DNA from: Candidatus Omnitrophota bacterium
GTDB lineage: Bacteria > Hinthialibacterota > Hinthialibacteria > Hinthialibacterales > JAKPRU01
Direction: 5' to 3'
Length of the DNA: 9,714 nucleotides
Assembly (NCBI GenBank): GCA_029557025.1
Contig: JAKPRU010000659.1
Span: 1 to 9,714 of the forward strand
Within the stretch, counting starts at the first letter, position 1. Each line of letters opens with the position of its first letter. The position numbers and the translations under genes are program-made. Below the pieces are notes generated by a model. That model searched no databases. It was not told the DNA's origin and saw only the letters and a program-made list of their open reading frames with translations. Below, piece by piece: positions 1 to 7,052 of the stretch.

Positions 1-47
1 GAATCATGGCCGGGACCTCCATGCCACGGGCGCGGCACGAACCAGTA

Positions 48-2531
48 CTAGTCTTTTATCTTGTCCTCCAGCAGGTTTAACTCCTCTACCAGTTCCCAGC
101 CTTCTTTTGGAGTAACTCGAATCGTTTTAATCTCATGGGGGGATACAGGAAACGAAACCTCACGATTCCAGTAAGGAAAACGGACGACTACCGTTCCCTC
201 TTTGCCTTCGGATTCGTATCCCCGAAGGACTAATGTATCGTCGTCCTCGGCCATCTTCATGACAGTCAAGATAAAATGTTCATTGCCGCATTCGGCAAAA
301 GAGACAGACAGCGGCAAATCCCCCGAATGCGCGGATTCCTGGTGAAGCCACAGAGGTTCGTTCAATTCCCATGCCTTTCGCGGGATATGCGCACCCTGCC
401 AGGGACCGGAATGAGGCACCAGGGCAAATCGTATAGTTTGCTCGCCCAAATCCATGTAACGAATCGGCTCGCTTGCATCGACACGGGCCGGATCGTGGTG
501 TGCGTAAGCCGGGCTGCGAACCAGAGATACTCGAATTGTTCTATCGAACACATCATAGCCGAATTTGCAGTCATTGATAACTGAAAAGCCGTAAGGAATG
601 GACTCATTGTTTATCGTAATTCCGTTGCCGGTTAAATCAATCCAGGATTGTCCCGGTTCCTCATTCCCGGTCTTCACGCGCTCAATACAGCCGTAGGGCA
701 CATCGAAGGTCGCCCTTCCGTCCACTATTCTCGTTTCGAAACCAATCTTAAGCAATCGGCAGCATTCCTGCCAATTCAAGTAAAGTGTTGCATGAATATC
801 GCGAATATCACGGTACAGGCTTAAATGGATCTCTGCGGAAGATTTGTTATATTCATAGATCATTCGTAATGTTGCCATACATGGCCCGGAGTCCAGTACC
901 CGAACAGATCTCAGTTGAAATCGGCCATCCTCAACGCGCCAGCCGTCAATTCCGTGGCTCCAGGTATCGGATTGGTCCGCCATTACGCAGAGCGAAAGGC
1001 CACGTTCCAACGTATCTATACCGTTCTTCTTGTCGAACAGGGAGACAATCTCGCCGGTGTGTTGGTCCACGCAAATCCGCCAGTAGTCGTTTTCCAATAG
1101 CCCGGATTCGACATGCAGCATCTGCTTGCCTTCCTGTTTGCGGGCAGTGCCTGTCAACGGAATTCCGCGGTAGGTCCGATATCCCAATCCCGGGACATCG
1201 GCAAGAAACAGAAGATCGCGATTCCCAACTTGCTGACCCACGATGTCTTGTGATGGAATCTCCTTCCCCGAATCATCCATAATGCTCAGGAATCTTCCAA
1301 GGAAGCGCTTTATAGAGGATGGAACCCGGACGGGTGAAGTGATCCGCCATGGTAATGGATTAAAAACAACAATACTCCGCCCTTCGCCCGTTGTGTCGAT
1401 CCGCTTTGCAATCTCTTGTATTACACGATTACGGATCTTGTCGGTAGTCAGTAATACAGAGCCGTACGCATTCCGCACATCCTGATAGGCCGCTTCAATG
1501 CTCGTTCCCGCAAGAATATCGTGAAACTGATTGAACAGTACTGTCTCCCAGGCCTCCCGGATATTTTCACCGCCGTCCGGCAGATGTTGCAGAACCGTAC
1601 CGATAGTCGACCACCGCTCCGCCTGCACAAGCGAGTGTTCGCACTGACGATTCAGTCTTTTTACTTCGGAATGTGCGGTATAGCACCCGCGCGCATGATG
1701 CTGCAAGTCCGTTTGTACAACGGGGAGTGAATCTGCAGGAAGATTCTCCAGTAGACACTGGTAATAGCGGCTGAGAGTACTGAAACAAATGGGCGGATTA
1801 TTCCGGTCGCTCTGAAGATCCTGTATAATCCGAATACACTTCTTTGTAGGTCCCCCTCCGTGGTTTCCTATTCCGAAGAAGAACATTTCGTGCCGCTGGT
1901 CCGGATGCCGGTACGGCCCGGGCTGAAGATCATAAAATCGTCTTTCCAATTCCTCCGGGCGAACGTCATAGCAAATCGGTATGCAGCCGGCGAGAACACG
2001 ACTGCCATCCCGTGCTTCCCACTGGAAGTGCAGGTACGGATATTTCATTTCGGTGTCGGGTGCCGGTCGCATATAGGTATAGGTAGAGAATCCGGATTTC
2101 TTTAATATCTGCGGCAACGTCCCCGCGTGGCCGAACGCATCCGGATTGAATCCTTCGGTTACCGTAAGATGGAAATGTGTTCGAAAGAACCGCTGTCCAT
2201 ACAGGCCATGGCGCACGAACGATTCGCCGCCGGGGATGTTGCAGTCCGGCTCGACTATCCAGCCGCCGACTACGTTCCAGCGACCCTCTCGAACACGATC
2301 CTGAATTTCCCTGAACATCGGGGGATCGATTTCGAGTATCCATTTATAGAAGGCGGCGGAACCGGCAATAAAGCAAAGGTCCGCCGTTTCTTTCATCCGG
2401 TCCAAAGCCGATCGGAAGGTCGCGCGGATTTCCTCACAGCCCTCCTGCCATCGCCAGAGCCAGACCGGGTCGATATGCCCGTGCCCGATGGCGTGATACG
2501 TGATTGTGTCGGATGCTGGGGCCTTTGTCAT
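48..2531 (-). CDS. GH38 family alpha-mannosidase, probably cytoplasmic
   Basis: This 827-residue protein is predicted to be a retaining, zinc-dependent exo-alpha-mannosidase that removes terminal alpha-mannose from oligosaccharides. The N-terminal catalytic domain shows the GH38 signature HGHIDPVW at residues 17-24, in which His19 and Asp21 are expected zinc ligands. FNPDAFG follows, with the predicted nucleophile Asp131, then GNHGGGP near residues 222-228, and NQFHD near 334-338, whose His337 matches the last zinc ligand of the family. The remaining ~450 residues form the usual helical linker and beta-rich C-terminal domains. The frame is open 18 codons further upstream, but the ATG at 2531 is preferred because GGAG sits 6 nt before it and the protein then begins just ahead of the conserved domain. 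No signal peptide or membrane segment is seen, unlike the neighbouring enzymes, so it probably acts on imported oligosaccharides. It is divergent from the plus-strand pair. Length is normal to slightly short for the family, with no sign of damage. The 47 bases beyond its stop hold nothing recognisable. The family call is firm; linkage preference is unknown. Confidence 0.95.
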   Translation of the reverse strand: MTKAPASDTITYHAIGHGHIDPVWLWRWQEGCEEIRATFRSALDRMKETADLCFIAGSAAFYKWILEIDPPMFREIQDRVREGRWNVVGGWIVEPDCNIPGGESFVRHGLYGQRFFRTHFHLTVTEGFNPDAFGHAGTLPQILKKSGFSTYTYMRPAPDTEMKYPYLHFQWEARDGSRVLAGCIPICYDVRPEELERRFYDLQPGPYRHPDQRHEMFFFGIGNHGGGPTKKCIRIIQDLQSDRNNPPICFSTLSRYYQCLLENLPADSLPVVQTDLQHHARGCYTAHSEVKRLNRQCEHSLVQAERWSTIGTVLQHLPDGGENIREAWETVLFNQFHDILAGTSIEAAYQDVRNAYGSVLLTTDKIRNRVIQEIAKRIDTTGEGRSIVVFNPLPWRITSPVRVPSSIKRFLGRFLSIMDDSGKEIPSQDIVGQQVGNRDLLFLADVPGLGYRTYRGIPLTGTARKQEGKQMLHVESGLLENDYWRICVDQHTGEIVSLFDKKNGIDTLERGLSLCVMADQSDTWSHGIDGWRVEDGRFQLRSVRVLDSGPCMATLRMIYEYNKSSAEIHLSLYRDIRDIHATLYLNWQECCRLLKIGFETRIVDGRATFDVPYGCIERVKTGNEEPGQSWIDLTGNGITINNESIPYGFSVINDCKFGYDVFDRTIRVSLVRSPAYAHHDPARVDASEPIRYMDLGEQTIRFALVPHSGPWQGAHIPRKAWELNEPLWLHQESAHSGDLPLSVSFAECGNEHFILTVMKMAEDDDTLVLRGYESEGKEGTVVVRFPYWNREVSFPVSPHEIKTIRVTPKEGWELVEELNLLEDKIKD

Positions 2532-2718
2532 TGTATCTCCGAAACCCTTTTGTGAAATAGAAAAAATCCTGCACGGATGATACATAGACCCGATGAATTA
2601 AGGAAAGGATTGCCCATGAGCGTGGGTCTCTTTACTGCCCTAAACATTCCGAGCCGACTGTTCTATCCTGTCGTTGACCGTATTTTTCGGATTTACCCCC
2701 TCGGCACAGAGAGAGATT
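2532..2718. promoter_or_regulatory. Divergent intergenic region between mannosidase and propeller lipoprotein
   Basis: This 187-bp gap separates two divergent genes, so promoters for both directions should lie in or next to it. No convincing sigma-70 pair stands out. On the minus strand a TATCAT hexamer (plus-strand 2577-2582), 45 bp upstream of the mannosidase ATG, is a weak -10 candidate without a good -35. On the plus strand TTGACC at 2674-2679 resembles a -35 box, but no matching -10 follows at 16-18 bp. A 6-bp inverted repeat, AGACCC at 2586-2591 and GGGTCT at 2624-2629, flanks the start of a small reading frame and could be an operator or chance. The assignment as regulatory rests on gene orientation. 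Confidence 0.4.
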
Positions 2719-2729
2719 ATGAATCGTAA
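2616..2729 (+). CDS. Possible 37-residue upstream open reading frame overlapping the lipoprotein start
   Basis: An ATG at 2616 opens a 37-codon frame that ends in TAA at 2727-2729, reading MSVGLFTALNIPSR and so on to the end DYES. It is preceded by AAGGAAAGGA at 2600-2609 with a 6-nt spacer, a better ribosome-binding site than that of the next gene. It overlaps the lipoprotein gene, which starts at 2719, by 11 nt in another frame. That arrangement would allow translational coupling, with ribosomes ending at 2729 restarting at 2719. The peptide has no recognised domain, and hydrophobic residues are spread without a clear membrane helix. It may equally be untranslated leader DNA, because a frame this short is not rare by chance. 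Function is unknown; the case rests on the site spacing and the overlap. Confidence 0.22.
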   Translation: MSVGLFTALNIPSRLFYPVVDRIFRIYPLGTERDYES

Positions 2730-3891
2730 CATTTTATTCGTCGCTATGGCAGCAGGACTGGTTGTGTCCGCCTGTGGCGGTGCAGAGAAGAAGCCTGCCG
2801 ATGTCCGCGCATCGCAGAATGCCCGGGTAATCAAACATGTGCTTGTCTACGGCGAGCCGGGCCGGTTCGGCGGATGGCCCGCGAATCACGGAATCTGGTC
2901 CTGGGGCAATGAGATCCTTGTCGGATTCAGCAGGGGCTACTACAAAGACCTCGGCGATCGTCATCACATCGACAGGGAAAAACCGGAGGAGCACCTGTTT
3001 GCCCGCAGCCTGGACGGGGGCGAAACCTGGAGTATCGAAGATCCTTCGGACGTGATTATCCCCGAGGGAGACGCGCTTCATGGGATTCGACCTCCGCATC
3101 TGACACCGATTCCATTCAAAGACTGCCCGGGCGGCATTGATTTTACTCACCCGGATTTCGCCATGACTCTTCGCATGACCAGCGTCGATGCCGGGCCATC
3201 CCGCTTCTATTACTCGTACGACCGTGGCCGTCACTGGGAAGGTCCGTTTCGATTACCTTTGTTCGGGCAATTGGGTGTTGCGGCACGGACCGACTACATT
3301 GTCGATGGAAAGCATGAATGCATGTTGTTCCTCACGGCGGCAAAGGCGGACGGAAAAGAGGGTCGACCATTCTGCGCGCGGACCTCCGACGGAGGAAAGA
3401 CATGGGAGTTTGTCTCTTTTATCGGGCCGGAACCGAAAGGCTTTTCAATCATGCCGGCCGCTGTGCGTCTGTCGGAAACCGATATTCTGGTAGCGCTGCG
3501 TCATCAGGAGGAAACGAAACGTTTTATCGAAACGTATATATCGCACGACAACGGCAGATCGTGGAACTACCTGAACACGCCTGTACCCGATACCGGTGAG
3601 GGAAATCCGCCCAGTATGATCAAGCTGCGCGATGGCCGAATCTGCCTCTGCTATGGCTACCGTGCCAAGCCGTTTTCGATCTGCGCGAAATTGAGTCGAG
3701 ATAACGGGAACACGTGGAGCGACACCATCGTTCTGCGTGATGACGGTGCGAGTCGAGACATCGGCTACCCACGAATGGTCCAGAGGCCCGACGGGAACAT
3801 TGTGAGCGTGTACTACTTCTGCGATTCGTCCGCACCGGAACGTTATATCGCGGCAACAATCTGGGATCCGGGCGCTGAACAAGCCAATTAG
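2719..3891 (+). CDS. Sialidase-type (BNR/Asp-box) beta-propeller lipoprotein
   Basis: The 390-residue product begins with a basic N-terminus and hydrophobic stretch leading to a lipobox, VSAC, with Cys19 as the predicted lipidated residue, so it should be anchored in a membrane facing the periplasm or outside. Five Asp-box motifs of the form S/T-x-D-x-G-x-x-W lie at residues 97-104, 166-173, 222-229, 275-282 and 326-333, which is characteristic of the six-bladed sialidase propeller. Family annotation would read exo-alpha-sialidase, but the usual N-terminal FRIP arginine motif is not seen; a WSWGNEILVGF segment near residues 60-70 occupies that region. Substrate is therefore open: it may be a glycosidase of other specificity, a lyase or a glycan-binding protein. 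The ATG at 2719 was chosen because it starts directly at the signal sequence; a TTG 45 bp upstream in frame would add 15 unlikely residues. The nearby AGAGAGA is a modest ribosome-binding site. The lyase gene follows after 45 bp in the same orientation, suggesting one operon. Confidence 0.85.
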   Translation: MNRNILFVAMAAGLVVSACGGAEKKPADVRASQNARVIKHVLVYGEPGRFGGWPANHGIWSWGNEILVGFSRGYYKDLGDRHHIDREKPEEHLFARSLDGGETWSIEDPSDVIIPEGDALHGIRPPHLTPIPFKDCPGGIDFTHPDFAMTLRMTSVDAGPSRFYYSYDRGRHWEGPFRLPLFGQLGVAARTDYIVDGKHECMLFLTAAKADGKEGRPFCARTSDGGKTWEFVSFIGPEPKGFSIMPAAVRLSETDILVALRHQEETKRFIETYISHDNGRSWNYLNTPVPDTGEGNPPSMIKLRDGRICLCYGYRAKPFSICAKLSRDNGNTWSDTIVLRDDGASRDIGYPRMVQRPDGNIVSVYYFCDSSAPERYIAATIWDPGAEQAN

Positions 3892-3936
3892 ACGAGGCGT
3901 TTTCCACAGGTATCTACCAAGGAGTCAGGACGGTCC

Positions 3937-6900
3937 ATGATGAATAGATCCATGCAACTCAGCATCTGCTTAATCATCGGCTTTCTCGGTCAGCGCCTTC
4001 ATGCGGACAGTGTGCAAGCCCGTTTGAACAACACCGCCGACAAGGAACAGTATGTCACCGCCGTAACCCGGGGCGAGGGATATATGCCGTGGCAGAAACC
4101 CGGTATCTCCGATGCAGAGCAGGCTTTCCGCATGGAGATAGAGAACATGAAGGACGAGTATCTTGCCGCCCGGGCCACGGTCGAGCATCCCGTTTTACTC
4201 ACGAAAGAAGACCTCGAACGTGCCCGGCGGAACATTGAACAGAATGATTCTGCTCGAAACTGGTTTGTCGGTCATAAACGACTGGCGGATGCCGTGGCAA
4301 GCCGACCGAACGGCTATGTGGAGAACATGATCAGTGAATTGACGCCCGCGAACACGTACGGATTCACCTGTCCGAACTGTGTCGGTAAAAACTCCCAGGA
4401 ATGCGCCGGTTCTTCCTTGATCGACTGGTCGCCGGATAACCCGGATGTAATTCGGTGCCGGCGGTGCGGGCAGGTTTATCCCGACGAACAATATCCGGAG
4501 ACGGCCGTTTTGCGGTGCCCTCGAATGGGGCAGGAGTTTACTTATTACCTGAATGACCGGGAGCGTCTCCATCCGGACGACCGAACTGGCCAATATGCCT
4601 GGCATTGGGTCGGCTACCCGATGCACATCAGTTTCTCCGGTGTTGTGCGCGCGGAGAAGTGCGGATATATGTTGAGTGCCCTGCGAAGTCTGGCGCTTGT
4701 TTATGCGCTTGAGTCGGATCCGAAATATGCCGCACCGGCTATTGAAATTTTGACCCGGTTGGCGCATTGTTACCGAAATTGGCTATATCACGATTACTGG
4801 GACACTATCGCAGATTGCGATCCAATGTATGCGGCGTGGCATGACCGGGAGTTGCCATTGGAGTGGAAAAGACATCTATGCGCCAATGCATTTGCGAATG
4901 ATTCTCTCGACAAGGCCGCCATGCTTCAGGGATATTGGGGGGCCGGAAGATACCATCCCAGCACGGACAACATCGGTGTTCTTGCGTCGATCTGTCTTGC
5001 TTACGACCTCCTTTACAATGCGTCGGATATGCAGGGTAATGCACTATGGACTTCAGATAGGCGTTCGGTAGTCGAGCGGGATCTGATTCTCGAATGGGAA
5101 CTCGGCGCGGAACCATATCTGGGGGGGCACAAAAAAGCAGAAAACAGCAATAATAAGGCGCCCCGCATCTATCACGCGCAGGCCGCTGTCGCAAAATGCC
5201 TTGGCATTCCTGTCTTGGCGGATACCGCGTTGCGCGGATATCAGGTAGTCAGGGACGAGTCGTTTCTGAATGACGGATTCAGTACGGAAAGTCCGTCTTA
5301 CACAAACATGTACCTCTCCGAATTGCTTTGCATTCCCGAGGTCCTCTACGGATTTGTCTGGCCGGACGGGTACTCCGGTCGAAAGGGCACAGTCGATCTC
5401 TACAGAACCGATACGCGCTTGCAACGGATGTACCGTTCCGTCGTCGATCAGCTGCGCCCCGATGGGCGGTTTCTTCCATTATCGGATACGAATGAACAGT
5501 CCGGCCCGAGCGCGGGTATAATCGAGATCGGGCTTGCGCGGTATCCGGAATTTTTCGAGTCGCGCCTTCCGGGAACCCTGTTCGCTAGCCTGCCCACGGA
5601 ATATGGGATATTCCATTTCAACTCCCTGGTTTTTTCCGCGCCCTCGGATCTGGTTATGCCGGAGATCTTGTTCCCTGCATGGATGACAGCGATTCTTCGT
5701 CACGGGGCCGGTTCTCTATCCTCCGTCGCAGCCTTCCCTTTCAATCCCGAGGGTGGCCATCGCCACGATGACAACCTGGCGTTATTCTACGTGGATAGCG
5801 GCCGCACAATTCTGGGCGATCATGGCTATGTCGGCGACATGCCGGTTAACGCATGGATCAAGAGCAGCCTCAGCCACAATCTCGTGATCGTTGACGATAA
5901 AGGACAAGTACAGAAAGGTCGCCGTCCGTCCCTGTTAATGATGGCAACCTCTCCGGGCATTTCGGTTTGTGAAGCCTCCTCGGATGGCATCTACGATTCG
6001 TGTACCGAATACCGCCGTCTGATCGGCATGATCAAAGGGCCGGATTCGCATTCTTTTCTTGTAGACATATTTCGAGTAACGGGTGGAGCCAAACACATCT
6101 ACCGCATTTTCAGCGAACTGGCTTCCAGTGATGTTGCCGACGCTTCTCTATCGTTTGAGGGCCTCTCCATGCCGGACGAGCCGCCCTTGCCTCAGGTTGG
6201 CGGAAGCCTGGAGCGAAAAGATATATTCGGATTGCGCGATGTCCGCGCAACGGATAATCCGCCTCCGTCCTGGAGTGCGGTCTGGCAGGAGACAGATCGG
6301 CGGTACCGTCTCCGATTGCTGTGCCCCGTCCATCGCGTGGAGGCATCGAACGGCCCCGGACAGCGAACGCTTAATGAGTTCGGTCGGCGCGTTCGCTATG
6401 TCGACTCGATCCGTCACGGCCAGAATCTGCGCAGCACCTTTGTAGCGATTCATGAACCCTGCGGCGGAAATGGTGATCTGCCGATTAAGGCCGCTCAACG
6501 GTTAGAGGTTCCCCCGAGTGCGGGAGAGGAAGCCGTCGCGATCAAAATCCTGTCTGCCTGGGGTGAATATGTTATTTTGAGTGAATTTGCGGACGAAGCC
6601 ATTGTGGAAGACATCCGCTTCCAGGGTCGATTTGGCGTATATTGCAGGCCGCCGGGTGGATCGAATTGGCTATTCGCATTGGGGGCGAAGACCATGATCC
6701 ATGAAACATTCGGCTTTTCCGATATGCCCACGGAGTGGCGCGGCGGCGTAGAGAATAATTCCGAGAGTGTGGTCGTTTCCACAACGGCGAGGCCCGCAAA
6801 ATGGCCTGATGAGTCGAAGGAGGTCCGGAATTACCTGATCGCATCCGATGGAAAGTACACGACCGGATTTCCAGTCGATGAAATGCGGGAAAAGGAAATT

Positions 6901-6972
6901 CATACAACACGATTTCCGTTGCCGCCATTAGAGACATTCCAGGTATTTGCGGTACAGTACAGAAAGGAATAG
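3937..6972 (+). CDS. Heparinase II/III-family polysaccharide lyase-like protein, exported, with cysteine-rich insert
   Basis: This 1011-residue protein has a signal peptide (hydrophobic core about residues 8-18, likely cleavage after LHA near residue 24), so it is exported. Heparinase II/III family lyases cleave uronate-containing polysaccharides by beta-elimination, using an N-terminal alpha/alpha toroid and C-terminal beta-sandwich. Here the toroid runs from about residue 80 to 560. It includes DGFSTESPSY (446-455), whose Tyr455 is the candidate catalytic tyrosine, and the SNNKAPRIYH region (404-413). The heparinase C-terminal domain starts near 600 with HRHDDN (608-613) and SLSHN (644-648), carrying conserved histidines that bind metal or substrate in relatives. 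Between residues 145 and 194 are CPNC, CRRC and a further cysteine, looking like a zinc ribbon. The protein is longer than the ~770 residues of Pedobacter heparinase II. AAGGAG lies 12 nt and AGGA 6 nt before the ATG at 3937; a second ATG follows directly, so the start may be 3 nt later. It probably shares an operon with the lipoprotein. The actual substrate is unknown, and lyase activity is inferred. Confidence 0.88.
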   Translation: MMNRSMQLSICLIIGFLGQRLHADSVQARLNNTADKEQYVTAVTRGEGYMPWQKPGISDAEQAFRMEIENMKDEYLAARATVEHPVLLTKEDLERARRNIEQNDSARNWFVGHKRLADAVASRPNGYVENMISELTPANTYGFTCPNCVGKNSQECAGSSLIDWSPDNPDVIRCRRCGQVYPDEQYPETAVLRCPRMGQEFTYYLNDRERLHPDDRTGQYAWHWVGYPMHISFSGVVRAEKCGYMLSALRSLALVYALESDPKYAAPAIEILTRLAHCYRNWLYHDYWDTIADCDPMYAAWHDRELPLEWKRHLCANAFANDSLDKAAMLQGYWGAGRYHPSTDNIGVLASICLAYDLLYNASDMQGNALWTSDRRSVVERDLILEWELGAEPYLGGHKKAENSNNKAPRIYHAQAAVAKCLGIPVLADTALRGYQVVRDESFLNDGFSTESPSYTNMYLSELLCIPEVLYGFVWPDGYSGRKGTVDLYRTDTRLQRMYRSVVDQLRPDGRFLPLSDTNEQSGPSAGIIEIGLARYPEFFESRLPGTLFASLPTEYGIFHFNSLVFSAPSDLVMPEILFPAWMTAILRHGAGSLSSVAAFPFNPEGGHRHDDNLALFYVDSGRTILGDHGYVGDMPVNAWIKSSLSHNLVIVDDKGQVQKGRRPSLLMMATSPGISVCEASSDGIYDSCTEYRRLIGMIKGPDSHSFLVDIFRVTGGAKHIYRIFSELASSDVADASLSFEGLSMPDEPPLPQVGGSLERKDIFGLRDVRATDNPPPSWSAVWQETDRRYRLRLLCPVHRVEASNGPGQRTLNEFGRRVRYVDSIRHGQNLRSTFVAIHEPCGGNGDLPIKAAQRLEVPPSAGEEAVAIKILSAWGEYVILSEFADEAIVEDIRFQGRFGVYCRPPGGSNWLFALGAKTMIHETFGFSDMPTEWRGGVENNSESVVVSTTARPAKWPDESKEVRNYLIASDGKYTTGFPVDEMREKEIHTTRFPLPPLETFQVFAVQYRKE

Positions 6973-6980
6973 CTCCGAAA

Positions 6981-6998
6981 CACGAGGATTCCCTCGTG
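6981..6998. terminator. Hairpin between convergent genes, candidate transcription terminator
   Basis: A perfect 7-bp stem, CACGAGG and CCTCGTG, with a 4-nt ATTC loop begins 9 nt after the lyase stop codon, in the 80-bp gap between the lyase and the convergent sulfatase gene. There is no real T-run on the plus-strand side, where CATTCC follows. On the minus-strand side the hairpin is followed by TTTCGG, only a short run. Position and stem strength suggest termination or 3'-end protection of one or both transcripts. The weak T-tracts mean it may not be a classical intrinsic terminator. Confidence 0.5.
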
Positions 6999-7052
6999 CA
7001 TTCCAGTGCGGACTTGGCAATTACCCGATCGGCGCCAGTCGCTTGGGACTTC

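Noticed and set aside
5..23. CATGG/CCATG inverted repeat after the mannosidase stop as a terminator
   Set aside because: Arms of only 5 bp with a 9-nt loop and no T-run; too weak to call.
1966..2343. Minus-strand 125-codon frame inside the mannosidase gene
   Set aside because: It overlaps the conserved GH38 catalytic region in another frame and has no recognisable domain; it is a shadow of the real gene.
2532..2585. Mannosidase start at 2585, adding 18 residues
   Set aside because: The ATG at 2531 has GGAG at 6 nt and the added residues do not match the family or form a good signal peptide.
2674..2679. TTGACC as a -35 box for the plus-strand operon
   Set aside because: No matching -10 hexamer at 16-18 bp downstream, so it was not called as a promoter.
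2674..2718. In-frame extension of the lipoprotein to a TTG start at 2674
   Set aside because: It would put 15 residues before the signal sequence and has no good ribosome-binding site; the ATG at 2719 begins exactly at a classical lipoprotein signal.
3519..3535. ACGTTT/AAACGT inverted repeat in the lipoprotein gene
   Set aside because: A 6-bp stem inside coding DNA, expected by chance, with no positional reason for a role.
4195..4767. Minus-strand 190-codon frame opposite the lyase gene
   Set aside because: It is antisense to the conserved toroid and cysteine-rich segment, and its composition looks like reverse-strand shadow coding.
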